Shown: positions 24,933-34,215 of the stretch, one piece after another
Position numbering within the stretch: position 1 is the stretch's first letter
Layout of the letters: every line of letters begins with the position of its first letter
DNA from: CBDBUR01 sp965209065
GTDB taxonomy: Bacteria > Pseudomonadota > Alphaproteobacteria > JAPOUT01 > G958296285
Length of the DNA: 64,000 bases
Direction of reading: 5' to 3'
Assembly: GCA_965209065.1 (NCBI GenBank)
Contig: OZ242373.1
Span: forward strand, 310,001 to 374,000
Position numbers and translations under genes: made by a program
The notes under the pieces: generated by a model
Seen by the model: only the letters and a program-made list of their open reading frames with translations
Told to the model about the DNA's origin: nothing
Database searches by the model: none

Positions 24933-26239
24933 AGTGGCTTGTGTTAATACTTTTCGTGGGTCTCGCCGCTGTGGGTCTCGCCTCTTGCGAGAACGCGAAA
25001 CCTTTAGGAGGAAAGCGCATCTCCATTTTTGAGCTAGGTCAAAAACTAAAAGTGGAAAAGAAAGAGGCGACACGTCAAATTACTTTGCCACCGCTCCAGA
25101 AAAACGCCGACTGGAATCAGGTTGGCGTGTCGGCGGCGCACACCCCGCAGCATCTTACGTTTGGCACACCCAAACGAATGGGAGCGAGAGAGGTCAGGCG
25201 CACAAAAGTAGGCGAGGTGGGCGTTGCTCCGTTTGTTTTTCCTCCCATTGTGGCGCAAAATAAAATTTATATTTTAGACGGCAAGAGTCGGCTCAATGTG
25301 TTTGATAGGCGTAGCGGCAAAAAGCTATGGAGTAGAAGTTTTTACCAAAAAGGTAGTTTTGGCGGCACGCTTGCTTATGCGCGCGGGCGCATTTTTGTCG
25401 CGACTGGCGGCGGAGTTATCGCCGCTTTGGCTGCCGCCAACGGCGATAGGATTTGGCAGCACAAGCTAGATTCGGCTTTTCGCGCCGCACCGGTGATATG
25501 GCAAGATAAAGTTTTTTTTATGAGCTTCAACAATATTCTCACGGTGCGCGATGCCTCGACTGGAAAGGAAGTTTGGAATCATAACGGCATTAGCGAAAGC
25601 AGCTCTTTGCTTTTGTCCTCCGCCGTGGCGGTGGCGGACAATATTGCCATCGTGCCTTATAATTCGGGTGAGGTGTTCGCGCTAAACGCGCAAGACAGAA
25701 GATTTCTTTGGACCGATAACCTCTTGCGGCAAGGATTCAGCCAAACGACCAACAACGCGGGCTTCATCGCTGTGCCTGCCATTGATAAAAATCATGTCTA
25801 TCTGATTAGCAATGCGGATAATGTTGTCGCGATTAATCTGCGCAATGGTGAAAGAGTTTGGTCGCAATTTGTGAGCGGAGTCAATATGCCTTGGGTGGCG
25901 GGCAAGCAACTTTATGTTGTCTCGGAGGAGGGTTTTTTGCTGTGCCTGTCGCGCGCGAAGGGGCTTGTGTTGTGGCGCGCGCGCCTTCCGCAAGGTGAAG
26001 CTAAAGGCGGCGGCAAAGGTGAGAAAGGGCTTGTGTGGTTTGGTCCTGTGCTCGCAAGCGGCAGTTTATGGCTTACCTCGTCCGATGGTAGATTGGCTCA
26101 AGTTTCTGCTACGAGCGGCAGGCTCATCGGGGTTAGCAAGCTGAGCGAGGGTTTTAATGTCGCGCCGGTTTTCGCCGCTGAGCGTATGTTTTTACTTTCC
26201 CAAAACTTGGAGCTGATAGAGCTCCAGCCTGAAAAATAA
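24929..26239 (+). CDS. bamB: Outer-membrane assembly lipoprotein BamB
   Basis: A 436-residue lipoprotein with a lipobox LASC (C20) after a hydrophobic signal sequence, then an eight-bladed PQQ/WD-type beta-propeller with repeated blade motifs such as GEVFALNAQDRRFLW and VVAINLRNGERVW. BamB is an accessory subunit of the BAM complex that inserts beta-barrel proteins (LptD among them) into the outer membrane. It overlaps the YfgM-like gene by 4 nt (ATGA) and is followed by der, the standard order. Confidence 0.92.
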   Translation: MKWLVLILFVGLAAVGLASCENAKPLGGKRISIFELGQKLKVEKKEATRQITLPPLQKNADWNQVGVSAAHTPQHLTFGTPKRMGAREVRRTKVGEVGVAPFVFPPIVAQNKIYILDGKSRLNVFDRRSGKKLWSRSFYQKGSFGGTLAYARGRIFVATGGGVIAALAAANGDRIWQHKLDSAFRAAPVIWQDKVFFMSFNNILTVRDASTGKEVWNHNGISESSSLLLSSAVAVADNIAIVPYNSGEVFALNAQDRRFLWTDNLLRQGFSQTTNNAGFIAVPAIDKNHVYLISNADNVVAINLRNGERVWSQFVSGVNMPWVAGKQLYVVSEEGFLLCLSRAKGLVLWRARLPQGEAKGGGKGEKGLVWFGPVLASGSLWLTSSDGRLAQVSATSGRLIGVSKLSEGFNVAPVFAAERMFLLSQNLELIELQPEK

Positions 26240-26240
26240 A

Positions 26241-27569
26241 GTGTCGGCGGTGGTTGCTATTGTTGGGCGTCCGAATGTTGGTAAATCCACTCTGTTCAAT
26301 AGGCTTCGCGGCGCGCGCGATGCTTTGGTGGATCCGATGGCGGGGCTCACGCGTGATTTGCGTCAAAGTCTGTGCTTGATGGACGGGCGGGAGATTAGCC
26401 TCATCGACACCGCAGGGCTTGACGAGCAAGGCGCGAAGAAAACCGAACTCACTTCCTTAATGACAAAGCAAGCGTTGAAAGCGGTTGAGGCGGCTGATGT
26501 TGTGCTGTTTGTGATTGACGGCAGGGAGGGCGTTCTACCCGATGATGAAATGTGGGCGACCTTGCTTCGCAAGAAAGCGAAAAACCTTTTGCTTGTTGCC
26601 AATAAGTGCGAGAGCGACAAAAGAAGTGAAAGCGGAAAGTTAGACGCGCTGCGTTTAGGTTTGGGCGACCCCATCAGCATTTCTGCCGAGCATAATACCA
26701 ACATTCCCGCTTTAGTAGATGAGGTTATCGCCCATCTTGAGCCAGAGGAGGAAGCTGAAACAGAGGGCAGCAGAAAATTGAAGCTGGCGATTATTGGCAG
26801 ACCCAATGCGGGTAAGTCTAGTTTGGTGAATGTTCTGTTTGGCGAGGAGAGGCAGCTGACGCATAGTCAAGCTGGCACCACGCGCGATGCTATTGGGCTA
26901 GACTGGCAATGGCGCGGAGAGGAGATAACTTTATTTGACACCGCAGGGTTAAGACGCCCTTCGCGTATTTTTGGCAGAACGGAGAAGCTGTCGGTTTCAA
27001 GCGCGCTTCGAGCCATTCGCTTTGCTGACATTGTTGTTCTGCTAATGGACGCGGAAAAATTATTTGAGAAGCAAGACCTCCGCCTCGCCGAGCTTGTGAT
27101 AAAAGAAGGCAGGGGCTTGGTGCTTGCGGTCAATAAAATAGATTTGATGCCCCCTATCACGCAAGCGGATATTGAAAAAGCCGCGCGGCATTATTTGCCG
27201 CAGCTACGCGAAGTGCCGGTTGTTTGCTTGTCCGCTTTAACCGGAAAGAACATCGAGAGCTTTATGCCTAAAGTGTTTCAAGCAAGAGCCTTATGGAACA
27301 AAACAATTAGCACTTCCATGCTTAACGCGTGGCTTCAAGCTTGTGTTGCGCGGCGGCATCCGCCCTCCGTGCGCGGTAGAGCTGTGAGGATAAAATACAT
27401 AACGCAAAAATCTGCCCGCCCGCCGAGCTTTGTTATCTTTACTTCCCACGCGAAAAAACTGCCCGATGATTACCTGCGCTACTTGATGAACGATATGCGC
27501 ACAAATTTTAATTTTCAAGGAACACCCATACGCCTCGATGTGCGCGCGAGCACTAATCCTTATATATAA
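26241..27569 (+). CDS. der: Ribosome-assembly GTPase Der (EngA)
   Basis: A 442-residue GTPase with two tandem G domains, unique to Der: G1 motifs GRPNVGKS (8-15) and GRPNAGKS in the second domain, each with DTAG and NKxD-type motifs (ANKCESD; AVNKIDL), followed by a KH-like RNA-binding domain. Der acts in 50S subunit maturation. The start is GTG at 26241, one base after the bamB stop. Its last 17 nt overlap the convergent dehydrogenase gene. Confidence 0.96.
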   Translation: MSAVVAIVGRPNVGKSTLFNRLRGARDALVDPMAGLTRDLRQSLCLMDGREISLIDTAGLDEQGAKKTELTSLMTKQALKAVEAADVVLFVIDGREGVLPDDEMWATLLRKKAKNLLLVANKCESDKRSESGKLDALRLGLGDPISISAEHNTNIPALVDEVIAHLEPEEEAETEGSRKLKLAIIGRPNAGKSSLVNVLFGEERQLTHSQAGTTRDAIGLDWQWRGEEITLFDTAGLRRPSRIFGRTEKLSVSSALRAIRFADIVVLLMDAEKLFEKQDLRLAELVIKEGRGLVLAVNKIDLMPPITQADIEKAARHYLPQLREVPVVCLSALTGKNIESFMPKVFQARALWNKTISTSMLNAWLQACVARRHPPSVRGRAVRIKYITQKSARPPSFVIFTSHAKKLPDDYLRYLMNDMRTNFNFQGTPIRLDVRASTNPYI

Positions 27570-28269
27570 TTTTTTCTCCGCTTTTATTCCAGTCATCACA
27601 CAGCAAAGGTAAGAGCTGCGGCACAACCGCTTCAGGCGGGGGTAAGGTCATTGGGTCTTCGCCGGGCATGGCTTCGGCGCGCATTTCGGTTCTCATTTTG
27701 CCGGGTTCAAAAAGATTTATCTTCACTTTGCTATCGGCGCATTCCTTCGCCCACACTTGGACGAGCGCATCGAGCCCTGCCTTTGTGGTGGCGTAAGTCG
27801 CCCAAAAGGGACGCAAGCTGCGCACTGCGCTTGAGCTGACAAAGACCGCCCGCCCGCTATAAGCAGCGCGAAGCAAAAGCTCTAGCGCCCTCATCAAGCG
27901 CCAGTTCGCCGTGAGATTAACCGCAAGCGCTTTCTCCCAAGCCTGCGGGTCTATGTGCGCGATAGGCGAAAGCCCGCCGAGCATACCGCCATTGGCAAGC
28001 AAAAAATCTAATTTACCGAAGCGCTCGAAAATTGCGCCGCCGAGTCTATCAATGCCCGCGCCATCGGCTAAGTCGAGCGGCACCAAAACAGAGGCACGAT
28101 TGCCGTTCACCGCACGTAAAGCGTCATCGGCTTGCTCTAACCCTGCCTCGCCGCGCGCCACCAGCACAAGCTCGGCACCTTCTTTCGCCAGAGCCAGAGC
28201 CGCCGCCAGCCCTAGCCCGCGCGAGCCGCCGGTGATTAAACCAACTTTGCCCTTAAATTTTCCGCTCAT
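27553..28269 (-). CDS. Short-chain dehydrogenase/reductase
   Basis: A 238-residue classical SDR with the cofactor motif TGGSRGLG (14-21), ANGG replacing the common NNAG, catalytic serine in VSSSA and YATTK as the YxxxK pair. The substrate is unknown. It follows purF with a 4-nt overlap (ATGA), an order common in Alphaproteobacteria, but there is no known link to purine synthesis. An arginine-free acidic start and normal length suggest it is intact. Confidence 0.9.
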   Translation of the reverse strand: MSGKFKGKVGLITGGSRGLGLAAALALAKEGAELVLVARGEAGLEQADDALRAVNGNRASVLVPLDLADGAGIDRLGGAIFERFGKLDFLLANGGMLGGLSPIAHIDPQAWEKALAVNLTANWRLMRALELLLRAAYSGRAVFVSSSAVRSLRPFWATYATTKAGLDALVQVWAKECADSKVKINLFEPGKMRTEMRAEAMPGEDPMTLPPPEAVVPQLLPLLCDDWNKSGEKIIYKD

Positions 28270-29699
28270 TTCGTCCGCGATAAAAGCGAAAGCTGCTTTG
28301 CCGATAGGTCGGTGCTTTTATCCGTGAGGTTTGTCGGGTAATTGCCGGTAAAGCAGTGGTCGGTAAATTGCGGGAATTTTTTGTCGCGTCCGCCTTCAAC
28401 ACCCATCGCCTGATAGAGACCTTCGAGAGATAGAAAGGCTAAACTATCCCCGCCGATGAAATCGCACATGGCTTTTTCATCAAAGCGATTGGCGAGCAGC
28501 TCTTCAAACGAGGGCGTGTCGATGCCGTAGCAATCGGGATAGCGCACCGGCGGACAAGCCACACGGATATGCACTTCTGCCGCACCCGCCTCATAAAGCA
28601 TAGACACAATTTTTTTCGCTGTGTTGCCGCGCACGATAGAGTCATCAACCAGCGCGATGCGCGCGCCGGCAATTAAATTAGGATTAGGATTATGTTTAAT
28701 GCGCACGCCGAGTTGCCGAATATGCTGTGTCGGCTCAATAAAGGTGCGCCCGACATAATGATTACGCGTAATCGCGAATTCACAAGACGTATCGCACTCA
28801 TCGGCATAGCCGATGGCGGCAGGCACGCCGCTATCTGGCACCGGGCAAACGATATCAACATCGCACGGGGCTTCGCGCGCAAGCGTGCGACCCATATTGC
28901 GGCGATAGTCATAAATGCTCTTTTTTCCCACGAGGCTATCGGGGCGGGAAAAATAAACATACTCAAAAATACAAGGGCGCTGTCGCATAGGCGGGAAGGG
29001 TCGTAGCGAGCGCGTTTCATTTTTGTCTATCACCACCACTTCACCGGGAGCGACTTCTCTAATAAACGTAGCACCGATAATATCAAACGCGCATGTTTCG
29101 GACGCTAGAATGGTAGCACCCTCCAATTCGCCGAGCACCAGGGGGCGAATACCAAGCGGGTCGCGCGCACCGATGAGCTTGTCATTCGCCAACAGCACCA
29201 AAGCATAAGCCCCTTCAAGCTGGTGGAGCGCTTCGATAATGCGGTCCTCTATGCTCACCATCTTTTCGCGCGCCACCAAATGGAGAATGGATTCGGTATC
29301 GCTGGTCGATTGAAAAATAGAGCCTTGATTGACGAGCATTTTACGCAAGGTCAATCCGTTGGTTAGATGTCCGTTGTGCGCGATGGCTAACCCGCCGCTT
29401 GATATATCGGCAAACAGAGGCTGAATTTTATTCTCTGCGGTTTCGCCGAAGGTTGAATATAAAACATGCCCAATTGCAAACGAGCCTTGTAGTTTCTCTA
29501 TCACCTCTTCGCGGGTGAAGTGGTCGCCGACGAGCCCCAGCTGTTTCTGCGAGTGAAACAAAGTGCCGTCAAATGTGGTAATGCCTGAGGCTTCTTGTCC
29601 GCGGTGCTGTAAAGCGTAAAGCCCAAGCGCGGTGAGTGCAGCAGAATCTTTATGATTGGCAACGCCGAAAACGCCGCATGCTTCTTTTAGTTTAGCCAT
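28266..29699 (-). CDS. purF: Amidophosphoribosyltransferase (PurF)
   Basis: A 477-residue enzyme catalysing the first committed purine step, PRPP plus glutamine to phosphoribosylamine. A short propeptide precedes the nucleophilic C8 (KEACGVFG); the glutamine amidohydrolase domain is followed by a phosphoribosyltransferase domain with the PRPP loop LVDDSIVRGNT. In the Bacillus-type enzymes four cysteines bind a 4Fe-4S cluster, the last two as CxxC before FTGxYPT. Here that segment reads TDHC, so one ligand is missing. It is downstream of cvpA, as in many Proteobacteria, and overlaps the SDR gene. Confidence 0.96.
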   Translation of the reverse strand: MAKLKEACGVFGVANHKDSAALTALGLYALQHRGQEASGITTFDGTLFHSQKQLGLVGDHFTREEVIEKLQGSFAIGHVLYSTFGETAENKIQPLFADISSGGLAIAHNGHLTNGLTLRKMLVNQGSIFQSTSDTESILHLVAREKMVSIEDRIIEALHQLEGAYALVLLANDKLIGARDPLGIRPLVLGELEGATILASETCAFDIIGATFIREVAPGEVVVIDKNETRSLRPFPPMRQRPCIFEYVYFSRPDSLVGKKSIYDYRRNMGRTLAREAPCDVDIVCPVPDSGVPAAIGYADECDTSCEFAITRNHYVGRTFIEPTQHIRQLGVRIKHNPNPNLIAGARIALVDDSIVRGNTAKKIVSMLYEAGAAEVHIRVACPPVRYPDCYGIDTPSFEELLANRFDEKAMCDFIGGDSLAFLSLEGLYQAMGVEGGRDKKFPQFTDHCFTGNYPTNLTDKSTDLSAKQLSLLSRTK

Positions 29700-30219
29700 A
29701 ATCTCTAGAGATAGAAAAAAGGTCTTTGAATAAATCAGCCAAATCTTTTAGCAAAAGAAAAAATTCTGCTTCGCGCACAATGATATGATAATTTTCTTCG
29801 GGCGTTATCCACGCATAGACAAAGAAAACCGCGACCATCAGCAAAAGCCCCCGCGCCGCGCCATATAGAAAACCAAGAAATCTATCTATAAAGCTCATCT
29901 GCATATTGAGTGAGCCTTTCATAATAAAACCGGTGAGGGGTCCTAAAATAAGCGTCATTCCTAAAAAAACAATAACACCGGCAATGCCGACCACAACAAA
30001 ATAAGGAAGACTCCAGCCCAAATAGCTCACCATCAAAGCGCCAACCCAAGGTCCTGCCGTCCAGCTTAAATACCACACAGCTGCCAAAGTCAAAATCCAC
30101 GAAAATAGATTTACAACTTCCCAAGAAAAACCACGAATATAAGCAAAAGCACCCGACAAAAAAACAATGCTCAATATAGCAAGATCCAGTGCGTTAAATC
30201 CTAGAATAATGTCTTCCAT
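29692..30219 (-). CDS. cvpA: CvpA family membrane protein
   Basis: A 175-residue inner-membrane protein with four hydrophobic segments, matching CvpA (needed for colicin V production in E. coli and for envelope stress resistance in others; molecular role unclear). The ATG at 30219 has GGGGA 6 nt upstream and is preferred to the in-frame ATG at 30243. The gene overlaps purF by 8 nt; cvpA-purF linkage is ancient. The C-terminal tail (about 145-175) is amphipathic and probably cytoplasmic. Confidence 0.9.
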   Translation of the reverse strand: MEDIILGFNALDLAILSIVFLSGAFAYIRGFSWEVVNLFSWILTLAAVWYLSWTAGPWVGALMVSYLGWSLPYFVVVGIAGVIVFLGMTLILGPLTGFIMKGSLNMQMSFIDRFLGFLYGAARGLLLMVAVFFVYAWITPEENYHIIVREAEFFLLLKDLADLFKDLFSISRDYG

Positions 30220-30258
30220 TTTATTCCCCAAATGTTGAATCAAGTGCCACGTTCATCG

Positions 30259-31605
30259 CTATTTTATAGCACTTAAACCGGCTTGTAAATCATTAACCGA
30301 TTGAACCACGTAGCAGCGCGGCAAGAGCTTCGTTTCTTGCGGGCTAAAAACTTGAGTCCAACCGAGCTTTTTTGCTTCTTTGAGCCTCGCCTCGCTACGC
30401 GCGGCGGCGCGCACCGCACCCGAAAGGCTGATTTCGCCAAAGAAAACCGATTTTTTATCCCAGGCCTTGTTGAGCAAGGCGGAGGTGAGGGCGGCGGCAA
30501 TCGCGAGGTCGGCGGCGGGGTCGGTGATTCGCAAGCCGCCAGCGACATTGAGATAAACATCTTGTCCCGAAAAGTTCAGCCCGGCGCGCGCTTCTAGCAC
30601 CGCGAGGAGCATGGACAAACGCGCAGGCTCACACCCCACGACCGCGCGCCGCGCTTGGCCGTAATGGCTCGGTGTCGTCAGGGCTTGGATTTCCACCAAC
30701 AAAGGACGTGTCCCCTCAATCGCCGCGAACACCGCCGCGCCGCTCATTTCGGCTTCGCCTTCGCCCAAAAATAAAGACGAGGGATTTAGAATAGGCGTAA
30801 GACCCGCGCGCGCCATTTCAAACACGCCGATTTCGTCTGCCGCGCCGTAGCGGTTTTTATTGACGCGCAAAATACGAAACTGATGATTGGCACTTCCTTC
30901 AAACTGCATCACGACATCTACCATGTGCGCGATAACATTGGGTCCTGCTATCTGTCCGTCTTTTGTAGAATGCCCGATAAGCAAGACGGCGGCACCGGTC
31001 TGCTTGGCGAAATGCACGAGCGCTTGCGTGCTCGCGCGTAATTGCGTTATCGTTCCCGCGACGCCATCAACCTCATCGAGCCACATCGTTTGAACGGAAT
31101 CGATTATCACCACGTCAGGTTTAAGCGTGGCAAAGGCGGCGAGAATTTTGTTCAAGTTGGTTTCCGTGAGTAAAGCGAGTTCGCTTTCGCTGACGTCTAG
31201 GCGTTGGGCGCGAATTCTTATTTGCTCGGCAGCTTCCTCGCCTGAGACATAAGCCACCGAGTAATTTTTCGCCAAAGCGGTGGCGGCTTGTAAGGTTAAG
31301 GTGCTTTTGCCGATGCCCGGCTCTCCGCCGAGCAGAATGGCAGAGCCTGCCACGATGCCTCCGCCTAAGGTGCGGTCGAGTTCGCTGATGTTTGTTTGGC
31401 GGCGTCCTATCGGGGGGCTGTTCTTGTCGCGCGCTAGGCTTTCTATCGGCGCGGGTGTCACTTTTCTATTTTTATGAATGGGGGATACATTGCTTTCTTC
31501 GTTCAAGCTATTCCACGCGCCGCAGTCATCGCAGCGCCCCGACCACTTGAAAGAGCGCACCCCGCACGCTTGGCAAACATAAGCAGGTTTTGCTGCTCTA
31601 GACAT
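30259..31605 (-). CDS. radA: DNA repair protein RadA (Sms)
   Basis: A 448-residue RecA-like branch-migration ATPase. A four-cysteine zinc finger (C11, C14, C25, C28) is followed by the Walker A motif GGEPGIGKST, the RadA-specific KNRYG (in VNKNRYGAADE) and a Lon-protease-like C-terminal domain without a protease active site. It processes recombination intermediates. It overlaps mlaF by 8 nt and precedes cvpA by 39 nt. Alphaproteobacteria typically have alr-radA-cvpA-purF; here mlaE-mlaF are inserted after alr. Confidence 0.95.
   Translation of the reverse strand: MSRAAKPAYVCQACGVRSFKWSGRCDDCGAWNSLNEESNVSPIHKNRKVTPAPIESLARDKNSPPIGRRQTNISELDRTLGGGIVAGSAILLGGEPGIGKSTLTLQAATALAKNYSVAYVSGEEAAEQIRIRAQRLDVSESELALLTETNLNKILAAFATLKPDVVIIDSVQTMWLDEVDGVAGTITQLRASTQALVHFAKQTGAAVLLIGHSTKDGQIAGPNVIAHMVDVVMQFEGSANHQFRILRVNKNRYGAADEIGVFEMARAGLTPILNPSSLFLGEGEAEMSGAAVFAAIEGTRPLLVEIQALTTPSHYGQARRAVVGCEPARLSMLLAVLEARAGLNFSGQDVYLNVAGGLRITDPAADLAIAAALTSALLNKAWDKKSVFFGEISLSGAVRAAARSEARLKEAKKLGWTQVFSPQETKLLPRCYVVQSVNDLQAGLSAIK
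30261..30289 (-). promoter_or_regulatory. Possible promoter for cvpA-purF inside the radA 3' end
   Basis: On the minus strand TTTACA (30284-30289), a 15-nt spacer and TATAAA (30263-30268) with an upstream TGC. It sits over the last codons of radA and about 45 nt before cvpA. The spacer is shorter than ideal. Confidence 0.4.
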
Positions 31606-32341
31606 TTTTTATTGGTCCCTCAGCCCGACCATTAATAAATTGCTCGACATAAGGCGAGCCGCTATTATCAATTTCGCTCGCCTTCCCGCGCCAGATAATT
31701 TTCCCTTGATAAATCATTGCGATGTTATCAGCAATTTTTCGCGCCGAAGGCATATCGTGGGTGATAGACAGAATGGTCGTGCCCAAATCACGGCAGGTGG
31801 AGACGATTAAGTCATTTATCGCGTCTGCGGTAATCGGATCGAGCCCGGTGGTCGGCTCGTCAAAGAGTATCAGGTTAGGGTCGCTGGCAATCGCGCGCGC
31901 AAGCCCGACCCGTTTTTGCATTCCACCCGACAGCTCTATAGGTCTTAATGCCGCCGTGTGCTCGTCTAAACCGACACGCTCTAGTTTTTCCAAAGCAATT
32001 TTCCGCGCCTCCACACGCGCCATCTTGTTTTTATAAATCAGACCAAAAGCAACATTCTCCCACACACTCAAGCTATCAAACAAGGCAGAGTTCTGAAACA
32101 ACATACCGATATTTTCGCGCTCCATCGGCGAGATATGAGTCATATCCTTTCCGTCAATCATAACAGTGCCGCTGTCTGGCTCTGTTAAACCCAAAATACA
32201 ACGCAGCATCACCGATTTCCCTGTGCCAGAGCCGCCAATCACAACGAGACTCTCACCGACCGCTAAAGTCAAATCCAAGCCTTGCAGAACCTTCTTGTCG
32301 CCAAAGGCTTTATAGATATTTTGTAAAACAATTTTATCCAT
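31598..32341 (-). CDS. mlaF: Mla phospholipid transport ATPase MlaF
   Basis: A 247-residue ABC ATPase with Walker A GGSGTGKS (36-43), signature LSGGMQKR, and Walker B LILFDEPTTGLDP. Together with MlaE, MlaD and MlaB it forms the inner-membrane complex that moves phospholipids between membranes and preserves outer-membrane asymmetry. It starts 1 nt after mlaE. mlaD lies elsewhere in the window (44575), and no mlaC or mlaB is seen here. Confidence 0.92.
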   Translation of the reverse strand: MDKIVLQNIYKAFGDKKVLQGLDLTLAVGESLVVIGGSGTGKSVMLRCILGLTEPDSGTVMIDGKDMTHISPMERENIGMLFQNSALFDSLSVWENVAFGLIYKNKMARVEARKIALEKLERVGLDEHTAALRPIELSGGMQKRVGLARAIASDPNLILFDEPTTGLDPITADAINDLIVSTCRDLGTTILSITHDMPSARKIADNIAMIYQGKIIWRGKASEIDNSGSPYVEQFINGRAEGPIKNV

Positions 32342-32342
32342 C

Positions 32343-33137
32343 TTATCCCGAAAAGAAAACCGAAGTTAAAACATAATTCATCGAAAGAATGAGGATAGAA
32401 GAAAAAACAACTGCGTTAGTCGCTGCGCGTCCAACGCCTTGCGCGCCGCCTTGACTATAAAAACCTTGAAACGAACCAATGAGCGCAATAATCGCACCAA
32501 AAACAGCAGTCTTAATCATACCCGAGCGAATAACCTCAAGGGTGATGAAGTCCCAGCTCTCTTTGATAAAGATACCCTCATTAAACCCAAGCGCTTGCGT
32601 GCTCACGATAAAGCCGCCCAATATCCCAATCGTATCGGCAACCAGCAGCAAAATCGGCAGCGCGATAGTCGCGGCAAGCAAGCGCGGCACCACAAGATAT
32701 TTATAGGGGTTGGTCGAAAGCGTTATCAAAGCATCAATTTGTTGCGTGACTCTCATCGAGCCGATTTCGGCAGCAATCGCCGCGGCGATGCGCCCCGCCA
32801 CCATCAAGCCGGTTAGCACAGGACCCAACTCACGCGTGATGCCAATCACAACAACCCGCGCGATAATTAGCTCAGAGTTGAAACCATCATTGCCATAGTA
32901 AATTTGCAAGGCAAACACCGCGCCGGTGAAAAACAAAGTCAGCGCAATCACCGGCAAGGAGTAATAACCTATCTTCATCACTTGGTCGATAAAGGAGCGC
33001 CAGAAAAATGGCGGCGAAAACAAATGCCGAAAGCTCAAGGCAGTGAAAAGGGTAAAGCGTCCGGCGTGCAAAGAGGCACGCAGAACAACAGCACCGATAG
33101 AGGTTAGAAAACTTAATGGAATCGCAGTTATGTTCAT
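32343..33137 (-). CDS. mlaE: Mla phospholipid transport permease MlaE
   Basis: A 264-residue MlaE/YrbE-type permease with about five to six membrane helices and the family segments ELGPVLTGLMVAGRIAAAIAAE-like (around 113-134), GSMRVTQQIDAL and a glycine-rich C terminus. It is the membrane subunit of the Mla ABC complex with MlaF. The ATG at 33137 has no clear Shine-Dalgarno; an extended -10 (TGCTATATT, 33147-33155) ends 9 nt before it. Confidence 0.92.
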   Translation of the reverse strand: MNITAIPLSFLTSIGAVVLRASLHAGRFTLFTALSFRHLFSPPFFWRSFIDQVMKIGYYSLPVIALTLFFTGAVFALQIYYGNDGFNSELIIARVVVIGITRELGPVLTGLMVAGRIAAAIAAEIGSMRVTQQIDALITLSTNPYKYLVVPRLLAATIALPILLLVADTIGILGGFIVSTQALGFNEGIFIKESWDFITLEVIRSGMIKTAVFGAIIALIGSFQGFYSQGGAQGVGRAATNAVVFSSILILSMNYVLTSVFFSG

Positions 33138-33146
33138 ATTTCGGCT

Positions 33147-33155
33147 AATATAGCA
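33147..33155 (-). promoter_or_regulatory. Extended -10 element before mlaE
   Basis: TGCTATATT on the minus strand ends 9 nt before the mlaE ATG, which would give a leader of only two or three bases. It adjoins an 11-nt tandem duplication (33153-33174). No strong -35 box is apparent. Confidence 0.4.
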
Positions 33156-33174
33156 GATTATTCGCAGATTATTC
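33153..33174. repeat. 11-nt tandem duplication spanning the alr stop codon
   Basis: GCAGATTATTC occurs at 33153-33163 and again at 33164-33174. The second copy contains the alr stop codon (33169-33171, minus strand); the first abuts the -10 element of mlaE. Confidence 0.9.
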
Positions 33175-34215
33175 TTTGTAATGTCGGGGGTTGCGCCTGC
33201 CGCTGTCTAGCTCTGTGAGAATATTGTGCGGAATTGTGCCTGCGCGCCTAGCAAGCGCGTTGATGGTTATATTTTCGCCTAAAAACTCCGCCATTGTGCC
33301 CACGGCTAGGGGTTGAGGCGAATCAGTGATATCCACCGCGAGCATATCCATAGACACACGCCCGACAAGCGGATAGGGCTTGCCCTCGATGAAGGCGGTA
33401 GCGTTTTTCACATTGCGCGGGTAGCCATCGGCATAGCCGAGCGCGATGACCGCAATCGTGGAAGGGCGTTGGGCTTGCCAGTCGCCGCCATAGCCCACGC
33501 GCGCGCCGACCGCAAGCTCTTTTATTTGCCCTATCGGCGCGGCGAGCGAAACCACAGGCAGAAATTTTTCTTCTTTATCCTCTAGAGGGTTGCCGCCATA
33601 AAGGGCAACGCCTGCGCGGGTCATTTGGAATTGAAAGGCATCGCCCAAAAACAAACCCGCGCTGTTGGACACACTTTTAGGAACATCATATTTTTCTACC
33701 GCTTTTATGAAAAGGTTTAGCTGCTCTTGATTGCTAGGGTTGCGGGGTCTGTCTGCGCTACTTAAATGAGTCATCAGCAGGGCGGGGGTGAAACCTAAAT
33801 CGCATGCGGTGAAGTCGCGCACGGAAATGCCTAGCCGATGAATTCCGGTATCAATATGAACTGCCGCCTTGCCTTGCGGAAAAGTTTTGCGCCAGCGCAT
33901 CATCTCTTCTGGGCTAGAAAGACAAGGGCGCAAATTATATTCGCTAAAAGCAGATAGAGGTTCAGCGAGTCCATTAAAAACGTAAATGGTTTGCGCGCTC
34001 AATAAAGCGCGTAGTTTAATGGCTTCATCAAGGGTGGCAACAAAAAAAGTGTTCGCGCCTGCTTTGACAAGCGCGGGCGCAATTCTCTCTACCCCAAGTC
34101 CATAAGCGTTTGCCTTTACCACACAAGCGGCTTCTGCCACGCCGCTGAGTTTTTGAACACGGCGATAGTTTTCTGCTAAAGCCGCTAAATTAATTGTGAG
34201 TCCAAGCTCATTCAC
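33169..34215 (-). CDS. alr: Alanine racemase
   Basis: A 348-residue PLP enzyme that makes D-alanine for peptidoglycan. The PLP lysine is K34 in VVKANAYGLG and the second catalytic base is the tyrosine of RVGYGGDW in the C-terminal beta domain. The start is taken as GTG at 34215, overlapping the dnaB end by 8 nt; the frame continues to 34317 but only within dnaB. No clear Shine-Dalgarno is seen, so coupling to dnaB is likely. The dnaB-alr-radA order is typical of Alphaproteobacteria. Confidence 0.94.
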   Translation of the reverse strand: MNELGLTINLAALAENYRRVQKLSGVAEAACVVKANAYGLGVERIAPALVKAGANTFFVATLDEAIKLRALLSAQTIYVFNGLAEPLSAFSEYNLRPCLSSPEEMMRWRKTFPQGKAAVHIDTGIHRLGISVRDFTACDLGFTPALLMTHLSSADRPRNPSNQEQLNLFIKAVEKYDVPKSVSNSAGLFLGDAFQFQMTRAGVALYGGNPLEDKEEKFLPVVSLAAPIGQIKELAVGARVGYGGDWQAQRPSTIAVIALGYADGYPRNVKNATAFIEGKPYPLVGRVSMDMLAVDITDSPQPLAVGTMAEFLGENITINALARRAGTIPHNILTELDSGRRNPRHYKE

